The notes under the pieces are model-generated. The model did not search any database. It saw only the letters and a list, made by a program, of their open reading frames with translations, and had not been told where the DNA came from. Below, one piece after another: positions 54,631 to 64,000 of a stretch of DNA of 64,000 nt (its first letter is position 1; every line of letters starts with the position of its first letter). A program made the translations under genes and the position numbers. Origin of the DNA: Cricetomys ansorgei (lineage: Eukaryota; Chordata; Mammalia; Rodentia; Nesomyidae); contig JAMJFZ010000818.1 of the NCBI GenBank assembly GCA_026225945.1, positions 990,501 to 1,054,500 on the forward strand, in the 5' to 3' direction.

Positions 54631-55008
54631 AGACTGATTTTGAAATTTTGCAACAGAATAGTTTGGGTCAGTAGCCCACTAGCACCCATTTAAAGAAGAT
54701 GCAGAAAGTGAGAAAGGGCAGGTTCAGAAATTTTAAGTTCACAGATGCTGACCTTGAGTTGAAAGATACCTGAAGCACGTGCAGTTTGAACTCTGTGCTG
54801 CAGTCACCCCAGCAATGGACAGTATACTTTAATGCACCCCTCCCCCACCGGAGTTATTTCCCCTATAAAAGACAAGCAGTGTGGTGATAGTTACAGATTA
54901 AGGTTGTTCTGCAGATCCCTGCTACAGACAGACAGACAGCACTGCCCAGCAAGTCCTCCGTCCTCTGTCACCAATAGGCCTGAGACAGGCCAGCAGGCCT
55001 TGGAGCAC

Positions 55009-55105
55009 CTAGGCCTCCCCAACTATCAGGTCTCTGGTGACTTGAAAAGCAGCAATGAGGGAGCTCAGCTGTATCTTCTCGTTGGTGCCAACAGAAAGTC
55101 TGTAC
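55009..55105 (-). CDS. RFC5: RFC5 coding exon 11 and stop
   Basis: This 97-nt exon encodes YRLSVGTNEKIQLSSLIAAF and ends in D-L-I-V-G-E-A then TAG. The human C-terminus, as I recall, has Ala in place of this Gly. Confidence 0.95.
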
Positions 55106-58100
55106 CTGAAGACATCAACCCAAGTTGAGTATAAAGCACACTCAGGCCCTGCCTAAGAGGGAGAGAATCTGAGGGTTGCTGTGCTTGCCTAGGGGGCATA
55201 GGAGCTGATGCCCCCCCCAACACTCTTGTCTGTGTCCCCCAACACTCACTCAACCATCTGATTGAAGCTGCTGAGGATGAATTAAAAACTCAGCAGTAGC
55301 AGGTTCTGAATTCTACTTCATTGAGCTCTCTCTCTGGATGGCAGGGTCCATGTGATGAAGGCTTAGGAACTATGAAAGGAGAAAATCCGCAGATTTCCTT
55401 CCTCTCAAGACAGCATCTCAAGACAGCTCACTGCAAACTCATGCTGTGGCAGTGCAGGAGGGAGCTGGAGGTTTGTGTTTGGGCAGTAAAGCAGGACACT
55501 GGCAGTCATCACCTTTAAATGCCTAGCCACTGAAAGCAAAATCACTCCCAGCATAGTGATAGAAAATGACCTCATTTGTCTACATGAGCCAGTGGCAGCC
55601 TGCTGGAGCTGCTGTGCTGACACTCGGAGCCCAGTGCGCTGTCTACTTAAATGACAGCTGCCAGCATCACCAGGGACTAATGACAGTGTTTACTGAGCTG
55701 AGCAAAGTAGAAAATTGAGTTTGTTTGCTTTTCCTCCACTGTGCTCCTGTATGCCACAAAGCCTTAATAAGCAGGGCAGCTGGCCATCACCGAACGATCT
55801 GCATGCCCAGTCTGAGGGAGAGCCAAAGGCTATAACCCTCTCGGACTAAGAGACCCTGGCTCAGACGGGACCAGCCTGTGCTTATCCTCCATGCTGCACA
55901 AGCAGCACATGGCCTTCACCACAGTGCGTTTGGCACTGACCCAAACTAGATCGCTGGGCATGTCTTGAAGATGAAGCCACCCAAGCTGAAACTACAGGCT
56001 TGCAGCAGGAGAGGGGACAGCCAAAAAATTGAAACTGGGAAAAATACTCACTCAATGTCTGCCATTTTGGTCAATAGATGTATCCGAACCGAAGATGGAA
56101 AGTCAACTGCGGGGAGAACAAAATCAAAGAATAAGGTCAATCACTTCCTAGTCTAAAACAAGCAGACACAGAGGAAAGACTGGGCTTAACCATCACACTC
56201 ACACGGGACTCCTGACAAGTCTGAGCATCAAGTAGGTAGCAGTGACCTTCGGAGCCTCAGACTCATCTGGATCCCCAGATCAATAGTCTAGAATAGTACA
56301 GGCCTCACTGGTCATCATCCACTGTTTGGTGATTGCTGTTCACAGTGTGGCTATGAAGACACAGGCTGAGGTGCAGCTCAGTGGAAGAGTGATGGCCAGC
56401 ATGCATACGGAAACGAGTTCTAGCTGCTGTATCACCAAACCCAAACCAAACCAGACAACCAACACTCAAACATACACATACCCCACCCCTATCCAGTGAT
56501 CATAAGAACATGGACAAGTTGGCACTGCTCACGTGGGTGATAGCCACACATTAACTAGAAAGCTCGTGTTATCCAGTTCCAAAGCCAAACATAAGTGACA
56601 GGTTCCACGCAGGCACACAGTAGTAGTGGCCTGATAGAGCCTCCATGTGGAGAAGGCTGCTGGGAAAAAAGCCCCCAAAAGGCTGTATGGAGGGCCTTCC
56701 TGGGGAGCTTCTCCAAACAGCTGACTGGATCATCTGGAGGCGATTCCCAGGCACAGCCCAAGCTGAACCTGATCCCTGTGGGGGATGTCTAGCAGGAGTG
56801 AAATTTAAACGATCCACTGCTCTAAAAAGTTCCCTTGAGGAAATAAAAGTTAGCCTCTAGGGGTTCGCAGCAGCTCGAGATTAAAGCGTTTGGTACAAAG
56901 TTTTAAACAGCATTTAGACAGCAATTCAGAACTGCGAAAGATTGAGGGCCAGATGACTTTCTTCCTGTTCCTGCTCAGGAGTGAGACCGCTCTCTGTAGC
57001 CATCCCAAGGCTGTGCCTCCTCCCGCTCCACACAAGGGGCCAACAGTTACCTCTGTGCACAAACAAGTGAACCTCGGTCAGGATGTCATGCAGAGCCAGG
57101 CCCTTCAATGTCTTCAGCTCCATGATATCTAGGAAGGGGCCGCTAAGGTGAGGGGAACCAGTTCCGGAACGTGCTGCATGGAGGCTTTAAGCCCAGCGCT
57201 TGGTAAGTAACTCAAAGCAGGGCCTTTCATCCCAGTACGGGTGCCTCTCCACCCATAGTGCATGCAGGCCCAATTCTAACTTCCCATTTTATCTTCAATA
57301 AGGCTTTTCTAAAAAGTACAGCTCATGTCCCTTAGCAGAGCAAGCGACCACGTTACCTATAACCTGTCATTTTCCTGAAAAACAAGTTAGTGAGGTCCAC
57401 CTTATCGGCTCCCTCCTCCACCCCAAGGGTCTAACTGTGCAGGGAGAGGGTATTCTCAGCCTCACACAGGCCACAGCACTGAGCAAGAGACAGATGCTCT
57501 CCACCTGGGGATCACCTGGGCTCTGGGCTCTGGGCCACCCTCTCGGAAAGGATACTTTTGTAGGCTGTGGTGAAGTCTTGATTCAGCATCCAGTCCAGAA
57601 TGTTGGCAATGTCTGTCTTGAGAGGATGCCCAGTGCAGGTGTAGACAGTCTCTTCTGTCACCCTCCCAAAGGCCATGTTAGTGCTCTGCGGACAGGAGGA
57701 CCAGGGACTGTCAGCAGCCGCCGTGCTGCAGCGGCGTGACACAGGCCAGGGCCACGTGGACCCTGTGCTCTCAGGAGGGCTGCCCTCTGCTGCCAACACT
57801 GCTCGGCTGTGGGTGTGGAGCTGCAGCGAGCTTCTCCCACAGCAGCTGAGGCTCCACTTTAGGAGAGCACACGGGCAGGGAGCTGGTGCACAACAGGGTG
57901 CATCTTACTGGTTCTAGGTTTCTCAGTGGATGGACGGACAGGCTGTCTTTCTTGTAAAGGTATTTCACAGCAATGGTTTGCCGAGCTTGGAGTGGGGACG
58001 CACCTGCAGAATGTTTAGAGCCCTTCGCATGTCCCCACTAGACAGAGTGACAAGGGCCTTCATTCCGTCTTCGCTGATATCAACCCTGAAAGGAGACAGA

Positions 58101-61100
58101 GGAGTTAAGTAACCATCACCCTACCCCACCCCACCCCACCCCCACCCCGCAGATGGGGACAGATGGCCTTGAATGAGTAGGGCTTTAAAAACATCAAAGC
58201 CGCGGACAGCGCTTTCTTGATCTATAGCATCAAGAAGCAGGGACTGTCCTTAGGGACGTGCATTCACACAGCCGCAGCCCACCCTAAGTCGTACTGCGAT
58301 CAGGGCCCTAGGGAGGGGCTGCCCTGAGCAACACTCTGGGAAGAAAGGCTACAGCTCCCATCTGATCTCCCGGAAGGGAATGCCTGAGAATTGTCCCTTC
58401 CACAGAGCTGGCAGCATCTACGAAAAGATACTCGGCAACAGTCAGGTCCAAAGAGAGGGACAGCTCTCAGGAAAGCAGGTGGAGGTCATGAGGCAGACCG
58501 TGGGGGTCCGCAGAAACCCACAGCAGACAGCTGTCCAAGGCTTCCCCTTGGACTAGGCACTGGGCCCAACCTCCACACCACTCAATCCTCAAGACCCTCC
58601 CCTTCTTTCTTGTAAAGCGAACTCACTTCTCCTCTTCTACTACATGTTCCAGGCGCGGAACCATGAGTTCAGGTGTCAGGGGGCCGAATCGGAACCTCGT
58701 GCACCGAGACTGCAAGGCCGGGATGATCTTGGACAGATAGTTACAGATGAGGCAAAACCTGGTGTTTTCCGTGAACTTCTCAATCACTGGGAGGGAAAAA
58801 CCAAATGCCTCACATTAGAGTCCACTCGTTCAGAGGGCCCAGGGCAGGCTTAACGACGGAAGGCTAGGAGAGCTGCCTGCGTGGGGCAGAGAGCGTTAGA
58901 GTGTGAGCAGCAGGTCCAGCTCAGTCCCCATCCTACAGACCCCACTCTGTAACCCAGGCGATCCACCTTCCGTCTCCTGGCCTCCCAGCCTGCTGGGACC
59001 CGCATGAGTCACCACACTATCAAATGGTAAACACACCCCTAGAGCATGTTTATCGATGCATCTTTGTATCACCTGAGCCCGGTCTGTCCATGAGCTCCCC
59101 AGCCCTTCATACACGATGCTGTCTGACAGGGCGCCAAAGCCCACCTTCTCCAGGCAGGGGGATGGCTCTGTGCACACTTCCCTGCAGCCCATGTCTGCAA
59201 GTCTAAGAGCATTCAGGGAGCGAGAGCCAGAGCTCAGAGATGCACAGGACACCAGCGCCACTCTGCAGGGACCCAGTGTCCCCGCACGGATCTGCCTACA
59301 CTTAGTCACTCGGCAGAACAGATGCTAAAGGAAGGGTGCCAACACTCCAGGACCAGAAGAAATCTGTCTTCCCTCTCTCTCCAACGGGTGCTGCTCTCCT
59401 CACCTCCTAGGTCCACCTCCCCAGTACCCACCTCCACCCTCCACAGGCTCCCAGATCTCCTTTTCTCTTGCAGAGGATTCCCTGGGAGTTTTAGTGAGAG
59501 TTGCTCATGAAAGGGTCCTTAGCAAGAAGGAGCAGCACCGGCCTTGTTTACAGGAAACTCACAGTCACTCCTGCACTCGGTCTTGCCTGCGTTTTTATTT
59601 TACCAACGGCAGAGAAAGTAGACTGGGAATTTAGCCCTTATGTCCTCTGAATGAGACTCCCAGCCTGGAGGGGAAGCCAGCAGGAGTAGAGGGTGGGACA
59701 ACAGAGACTAGCCACACTTGAGGGTGCTGAAGGGGACCCAGCTACAGGGCAGTCTTGTCTGAATCATTGCGACTAAGAGGTGCCCCTGATGGGAAGACAA
59801 CCTACACCCAGGATTCCTTGGGCAACATGTCGGATGGGGCAGCAAATCTTACCTCGTCTTAAGGCGTTCTGGGCATCTTGAGTCATGGCATCAGCCTCAT
59901 CCAGGATCACAAGCTTAAACCCTTTCCTAGGAAAGCATGTGCACGCTGAGACCTCCTGCACCATGTGCACGAGTCTACCCCTGGGTACCTAGTGCACCTG
60001 TCTCAGACCTGTGCCTGCATTCACACCCACCTTTCACACCTCAACCCTTACCTGGAAGTGAGGGCTATGTTCTGTCCTGTTGTCTCTGCGTTACTCACAG
60101 GAGCACACTGCCAGAGCTGCACACACCCAAACCTACCTACTTATTACAGTGGTGTGTGTGTGTGCGCGTGCACACGCGCATGCATGCACACGCATGGGTG
60201 CGAGGGCCACAGCACACATATGGAGGACACAGGATGACTGTGGGAGTCAACTCTTTCACTCCGTGGATGCTAGGGGTCGAACTCAGGCCATCAGGCTTGG
60301 TGGCAAGTGCTTTTACCCTCTGAACCATCTCGCCCCTTCCTTTTCTTATTTTGACAACCATGCCAGTCATCCTTCCTGATCTCGGTTACCCCTGTTGAAA
60401 TTCAGACTAGCTCATCCAGTCTTGGATGTGGTCCTTGCCCAGCCAATGACCAATATGGAGCGGACGCCCCTGAGGGTGACTGTTGTAGGCGCAGGCAGGA
60501 CTCCATCCTAACACCCCACGTCTCTCGAGCCATCCCTGGCTTATCTGTTCCTGCTCCTCCACGTCATTCCTCCTTCCCTTTATCCACTGGTCAAGGGGAA
60601 GTGTGAAGGTGTGCGCAACTTCACACACCGAGTCCTCTAGGGAGAGAAATTATACGTGCGACTCTTACTTGAAGATTGTCCTTGTGCTGGCAAAGCTGAG
60701 GATTGGTCCCCGAACGATGTCTATTCCTCGGTCGTCGGAAGCATTCAGCTATACAGGGTAAGAGAGTCCGCAGTGAAATTCACGCACGCCCTGTACCAGC
60801 TAAAAACTCCTGGCTGGGAAGTGCCTTTTCCGCCATCCGGTGCCAGCTAGTTCTCTAGTAACAGCTAAGATCCAACATTAAAACCTGACCCTGCTCGACC
60901 ACACACCGCATAACATCCGGAAGGCACAAGTCCCCCCTCCCACCCTGCAAGGACCAGCCTCATAAATGTATGAAACAAACACGGCCTGGTGACCCCGAGC
61001 CAGTTCCTCTGCCACGCGCTCATGGCGCTGACTTCGGCTCTCGCCGCTTGGAGGCTGCCATGTTTTGAGGCAGCTCAAGTAAGAGCACTGAAGAGCAGAG

Positions 61101-63601
61101 GCTGGGCCTCATGTCCGCTGCATCAGCTAAGTGCTTTTCTTTTGAGTGAGGGCCTCCTGTACTCAAGCTGGCCCTGACTCACACAGCCTAAGACAACCAC
61201 AGACTTCCAATGTTCCTCCCTCTGCTTCCTGACTGCTGGCATTACATTACTACTCCTGAAGGGATTCAACAAGAGCTGTGGGCACGCAGAGCAGGCCGTG
61301 GGGAGGGTGGGGCCTCTGAGTTGGACCGTGCAGGAAGGAGGCTGCCCAGTGTTAATGCCCTAGCAGGTCCGTTTTGACCTCCCCTAGATCCCGTTAGTCA
61401 AACCCGACCAGGACCCAGAAGGCCAGGGTGTAAGAGACGTAGCGGAACTGAAGGTAAGAGATCGAAGGCCTGGGCTATTTGTAGAACGAGAGTGTCCCGT
61501 TCACCTCTAAGACCATGGAGCCGAATTCTTTCTCTCTGTACAGCTGCTTGGCACAGGCCAGGATGGTGGAGGTCTTTCCCGTCCCCGGAGGGCCATAGAG
61601 AAGTAGGTGTGGCAGGCGGTCTTCACTGATGAACTTCTGAACTGAGGAGCAGGAGGAAGGAGACACACGGTCAGTCTGTGGGACCCTCACATTCATGAAG
61701 GGCCTGGAGTTGTGCTAGATGTGCTTCCGTCCCCTCAGTGTCCCAGTCAGAGGCAGACACAGGGGAAGTCAAGTCCCAGGGTTCCACTCTTCCACAGACT
61801 TAACACTAGCTGTCTAGAGCAGCAGTTCTCAAGCTCCATAACGCTGCAGCCCTTAAACACCGTTCCTCATGCTGTGACCCCACAATCACAAAAATTATTT
61901 GGTTGCCATTTCATAACTACACTTTTGCCTGGTTGGAGGAAGCGGGTCACTGGAGGCACGCTTTTAGGGCCATACCTGGCCCTTCCTAGCTCTCTATTTC
62001 CTGCCTACTATGGAGAGAACAGGGCTCCCCGCTGCCATGATGTTCTGCTCACCAGGGGCCTAGAGTCAATGAAGCTGAGGACTGAGGCCCAAAACTTCTG
62101 AACCCATGAGGCAAAATGAATCTTCCCTCCTCTAAATTGTCATCTTGGGGGCAGGGCAGGGGAGTTGGAAAGATAGCTGGGCAGTTAAGTGAGTGCTTGC
62201 TGTTCTTGCAGAGAACCTGGGTTCGGTTCCTAGCACCTACATGGCAGCTCACAGCTGCCTACAACTCCAGTTCAGAGGATCCAATCCCCTCTTTGGGCCT
62301 CTGGAGGCACCAGGCACACTGGTACACAGACATGTATGTGTAAACAAAACACCTAAACAATAAATAAGACAACAAAATTAAATACATCTTTAAAAATGTG
62401 TCCTTTTAGGTATTTTGATGCACTATGGGAAAGGAACCAACACACCCCCTTCTATAGAGTCCAGCCCATGCTCTACACAGTCACCAGCAGAGACGCCATC
62501 ACCACAAAATGTATCCAAGCCCTCCGACAAGGACACGGACAGACACGGATACTCACTGGTACTCAGAATGTCCTGGTGAGAAATGAGATCCGCAAGGGTC
62601 TGCGGCCGGTACTTTTCAACCCTGAAATAAGATTCAGCACGAGTTGCAGGGTAGACAAATGCAAGCCATGCTCTGTTACTTGCAAAAAAGCCCCTTTACA
62701 TTTGAGTACAGCCAGTGGCTCTCACAGCCGGGGGTGGGATCTGACCCGAGGGGGCATCTGTCAGGCCAGTTAGCCTGCAGTGGCCTGGACAGCTCCCTGT
62801 TGCCCCACCGCCGCAGTCGGTCCCCGAGTCAACACCGCCCAGGCTGAACAACTTGGATATGCACATGAATTTGAAACGGAACTCATACTCAAATATCCAC
62901 GAGCCAGTGACCGGGCAAAGCGGTTATGACTTGGCTTTCAAAAGGGAACCGATGCTGAGCCATGCTCCCGCACAGAACAACCTTGAATTCGAGAAGCCAG
63001 AGTCAAAAGGCCACAGTCTGCGACTCCACTGCTGTGAACTTAACGCGTGGTCCAAGACAACTCCTCCTCCTCCCCGGCATAGACCAGAAAAGTCAAAAGA
63101 ACGGCCGGCTTGCTTTAAAGCATGGCTAGCTGCTCTAGGACCGTTCGGAATGCAAGCTCTGAGGCCCGAGATGGCTCAGAGGTAAAGGCGCTTGACGCTA
63201 TGTCTGAGGACCTGGGCTCGATCCCGGGGATCCACGTCGATGGAAGGAAAGAGCCGGGTCCTGTAAGTTGCCCTCTGACGCCCACGAGGGCGTGCCGCCA
63301 CGCTCCCCCTCCCCCCGCAAGTTCATACAAAAGTAATAGGAAAGGGGAACAGAATGTGAGCGCTGAATTCGGACGCCTGAGTTCGAATCCAAGCCTCCCC
63401 TCTCCCCGGTCTGTGAGCCGTTCCTAAGAAGGCCAGGATCGACCCGATGCTGCAGGCGCCCCGGCTGTGCGCGCAGTCGGTAGCCGGGTGTTGGGGGACC
63501 CGGGCGGGCGGGGGCCGGGAGCAGGGTGCGGGCCGCGCCTACCAGGGCAGGTTCCGGGCCGGGGCAGCCACGGGCCGCGGCTGCGGACGCTCCGCCGCCA
63601 T
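55009..63601 (-). CDS. RFC5: RFC5, replication factor C subunit 5 (11 coding exons)
   Basis: This gene encodes a small AAA+ subunit of the RFC clamp loader, which places PCNA on primed DNA, and of alternative loaders that share the small subunits. On the - strand, 63601-63543, 62621-62557, 61641-61505, 60748-60669, 59926-59853, 58786-58627, 58085-58004, 57685-57556, 57128-57051, 56106-56052 and 55105-55009 join to 1017 nt: 338 residues plus TAG (human 340). The RFC box reads WVEKYRP at 20-26. Walker A is GPPGTGKT at 58-65 and Walker B is LVILDEAD at 119-126. The SRC arginine-finger motif is at 165-167, and the C-terminal collar domain follows. The start has G at -3 and +4 in a CpG island. All introns are GT-AG; intron 8 looks U12-type. 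The first 16 residues diverge from the human protein as I recall it. Confidence 0.97.
56052..56106 (-). CDS. RFC5: RFC5 coding exon 10
   Basis: This 55-nt exon encodes VDFPSSVRIHLLTKMADI. Acceptor is CCGCAG and donor is GTGAGT. Confidence 0.94.
56366..56460 (+). repeat. ID-like SINE
   Basis: GGCTGAGGTGCAGCTCAGTG and CACCAAACCCAAACCAAACC tail. Confidence 0.6.
57051..57128 (-). CDS. RFC5: RFC5 coding exon 9
   Basis: This 78-nt phase 1-1 exon encodes NIMELKTLKGLALHDILTEV and HLFVHR. Acceptor is TCCTAG and donor is GTAACT. Confidence 0.94.
57556..57685 (-). CDS. RFC5: RFC5 coding exon 8
   Basis: This 130-nt exon encodes STNMAFGRVTEETVYTC through DWMLNQDFTTAYK. It is followed by GTATCCTTT, a match to the U12-type donor consensus. 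Confidence 0.95.
58004..58085 (-). CDS. RFC5: RFC5 coding exon 7
   Basis: This 82-nt exon encodes VDISEDGMKALV and the sensor-2 block SGDMRRALNILQ. Acceptor is TTTCAG and donor is GTGCGT. Confidence 0.95.
58123..58149. repeat. (CCCCA)n tract upstream of RFC5 exon 7
   Basis: About five C-rich pentamers. On the RFC5 strand this is a G-rich run (GGGGTGGGGT pattern) in the 3' end of intron 6. Confidence 0.9.
58627..58786 (-). CDS. RFC5: RFC5 coding exon 6 (SRC motif)
   Basis: This 160-nt exon encodes VIEKFTENTRF, the sensor-1 region CLICNYLSKI, LQSRCTRFRF and LEHVVEEEK. Acceptor is TCCCAG and donor is GTGAGT. Confidence 0.95.
59853..59926 (-). CDS. RFC5: RFC5 coding exon 5 (Walker B)
   Basis: This 74-nt exon encodes KGFKLVILDEADAMTQDAQ. 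Acceptor is TCCTAG and donor is GTAAGA. Confidence 0.95.
60145..60335 (-). repeat. B3-type SINE
   Basis: Antisense with a GT/CA-rich start, GATGCTAGGGGTCGAACTCA and CTCTGAACCATCTCGCCCC. Confidence 0.75.
60669..60748 (-). CDS. RFC5: RFC5 coding exon 4
   Basis: This 80-nt exon encodes LNASDDRGIDIVRGPILSFA, a conserved clamp-loader block. Acceptor is TATAG and donor is GTAAGA. Confidence 0.94.
61135..61255 (-). repeat. Old B1-related SINE
   Basis: Strongly diverged antisense TTTTGAGTGAGGGCCTCCTG and CTGACTGCTGGCATTACA. Confidence 0.4.
61505..61641 (-). CDS. RFC5: RFC5 coding exon 3 (Walker A)
   Basis: This 137-nt exon encodes residues 42-87, including GPPGTGKTSTILACAKQLY. The donor GTGAAC after Glu87 is weak, but it is the one that joins in frame to the L-N-A-S-D-D of exon 4. 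Confidence 0.94.
61820..61929 (-). mobile_element. Truncated URR1-type hAT element
   Basis: It begins CAGCAGTTCTCAAGC, the URR1 terminus. Read antisense, it continues through CCGTTCCTCATGCTGTGACC and TTGCCATTTCATAACTAC. The other end is missing. Confidence 0.7.
62160..62370 (+). repeat. B3 SINE
   Basis: GGAGTTGGAAAGATAGCTGG, GGTTCGGTTCCTAGCACCTA, GCCTCTGGAGGCACCAGGCA and an A-rich tail. Confidence 0.85.
62557..62621 (-). CDS. RFC5: RFC5 coding exon 2
   Basis: This 65-nt exon encodes VEKYRPQTLADLISHQDILST. Acceptor is TTTCAG and donor is GTGAGT. Confidence 0.94.
63163..63320 (+). repeat. B3-like SINE in RFC5 intron 1
   Basis: CCGAGATGGCTCAGAGGTAA, GACCTGGGCTCGATCCCGG and AAGTTGCCCTCTGACGCCCA. 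It is CpG-rich and adjoins the CpG island. Confidence 0.75.
63543..63601 (-). CDS. RFC5: RFC5 coding exon 1
   Basis: This 59-nt exon encodes a Pro/Ala/Arg-rich leader and then the conserved RNLP, ending two bases into Trp20. The donor GTAGGC is modest. Confidence 0.9.
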
Positions 63602-63716
63602 GACTGACAGACGCCGCTGACTCGGAGTCCGCGCGCAAACCAACCCTCGCGAGCCTTCGCCTCCCGCTTCCGGCTTCCTCCGTCCGGCCCGCCCCCTCCG
63701 CGTTGCTAAGGCGCTG

Positions 63717-63729
63717 GTTGCTAGGTAAC
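63717..63729 (-). promoter_or_regulatory. RFX-type X-box upstream of RFC5
   Basis: On the RFC5 strand it reads GTTACC-T-AGCAAC, fitting the RFX dyad GTNRCC(0-3)RGYAAC. It is about 116 nt upstream of the ATG. A further half site, TTAGCAAC, lies at 63702-63709. Confidence 0.55.
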
Positions 63730-64000
63730 CCGAGGCGCCGGCGGGCAGCTGGGCTACGCCGGCCGCAGAGCCCGAGGCGGGCTGACGGAGCCGCGCCGGA
63801 GGTCCCGGGCTGACCGCGCGCTGCAGCGGGTGCCACCTACGGCCTCGCCAGGCCAGGTCCCGCCAGGGTCACAGGCAGGCCGCGAAGGAGCAGCGGGGTC
63901 CGGGGTCAGGGACACTTCCGCAGCTGGGGGTGTGCGCGCGCCACGATTCCGTGCTCAACAACACGTGCACGCACACACACGGACATCGAATACACACATG

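Larger units (their letters stand above)
54297..55008 (-). other. RFC5: RFC5 3' UTR
   Basis: About 0.7 kb from the RFC5 stop to just past a canonical poly(A) signal. A B1 copy lies inside it at about 54519-54630. Confidence 0.6.
63220..63880. promoter_or_regulatory. CpG island and probable RFC5 promoter
   Basis: CpG-rich sequence surrounds RFC5 exon 1. Upstream on the - strand there are ETS-like GGAAG cores (about 63667-63680), a GC box (about 63690), an X-box (63717-63729) and a weak E2F-like TTTGCGCGC near 63632-63639. Confidence 0.7.

Noticed and set aside
61475..61504. Extension of RFC5 exon 3 past Glu87 into V-N-G-T-L
   Set aside because: The conserved continuation L-N-A-S-D-D is found in exon 4, so the GTGAAC donor is used despite being weak.
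63198..63836. Open frame (212 codons) on the - strand covering RFC5 exon 1
   Set aside because: It is out of the RFC5 frame and made of CpG-island sequence plus a B3-like SINE.

Overview
This window is nuclear DNA from a muroid rodent (mouse, rat or hamster group). It has long introns, GT-AG splice sites and three CpG-island promoters. It also carries a dense, diverged load of rodent-type SINEs (B1, B2/B3, B4 and ID-like) and a URR1-type DNA transposon. I cannot fix the species from sequence alone. It is not prokaryotic; nearly all long open frames are chance frames in CpG islands or SINEs.

Three protein-coding genes are readable exon by exon, and their reading frames close exactly. VSIG10 (+ strand, CDS 5913-28795, 9 coding exons, 532 aa) is a single-pass membrane protein with four Ig domains. 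WSB2 (+ strand, CDS 33969-52780, 9 coding exons, 404 aa) is a WD40/SOCS-box substrate receptor for a Cullin-RING ubiquitin ligase. RFC5 (- strand, CDS 63601 down to 55009, 11 coding exons, 338 aa) is a small AAA+ subunit of the replication factor C clamp loader. As far as I recall, this is the mammalian order RFC5-WSB2-VSIG10 of human 12q24, seen here in the opposite orientation. The genes share a neighbourhood, not a pathway.

Layout: 1-5.1 kb is repeat-rich intergenic sequence, possibly with an LTR remnant. 5.1-6.3 kb is the VSIG10 CpG island and exon 1. 6-28.8 kb is VSIG10, and its 3' UTR probably ends near 31.2 kb. 31.3-32.9 kb is intergenic. 32.9-34.5 kb is the WSB2 CpG island and exon 1. 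34-52.8 kb is WSB2. 52.8-55.0 kb holds the converging WSB2 and RFC5 3' UTRs. 55.0-63.6 kb is RFC5, and 63.2-63.9 kb is its CpG-island promoter. Long stretches not listed separately are introns in which I see only unique sequence or unrecognisable old repeats.

No wholly new system is visible. The best leads concern gene structure: a textbook U12-type donor in RFC5 intron 8; a start-stop element and a polyglycine upstream ORF in the WSB2 leader; a recursive-splice-like acceptor at WSB2 exon 5; a 16-nt microexon with a NAGNAG acceptor and a 4-nt tandem donor in VSIG10; and an RFX-type X-box upstream of RFC5.
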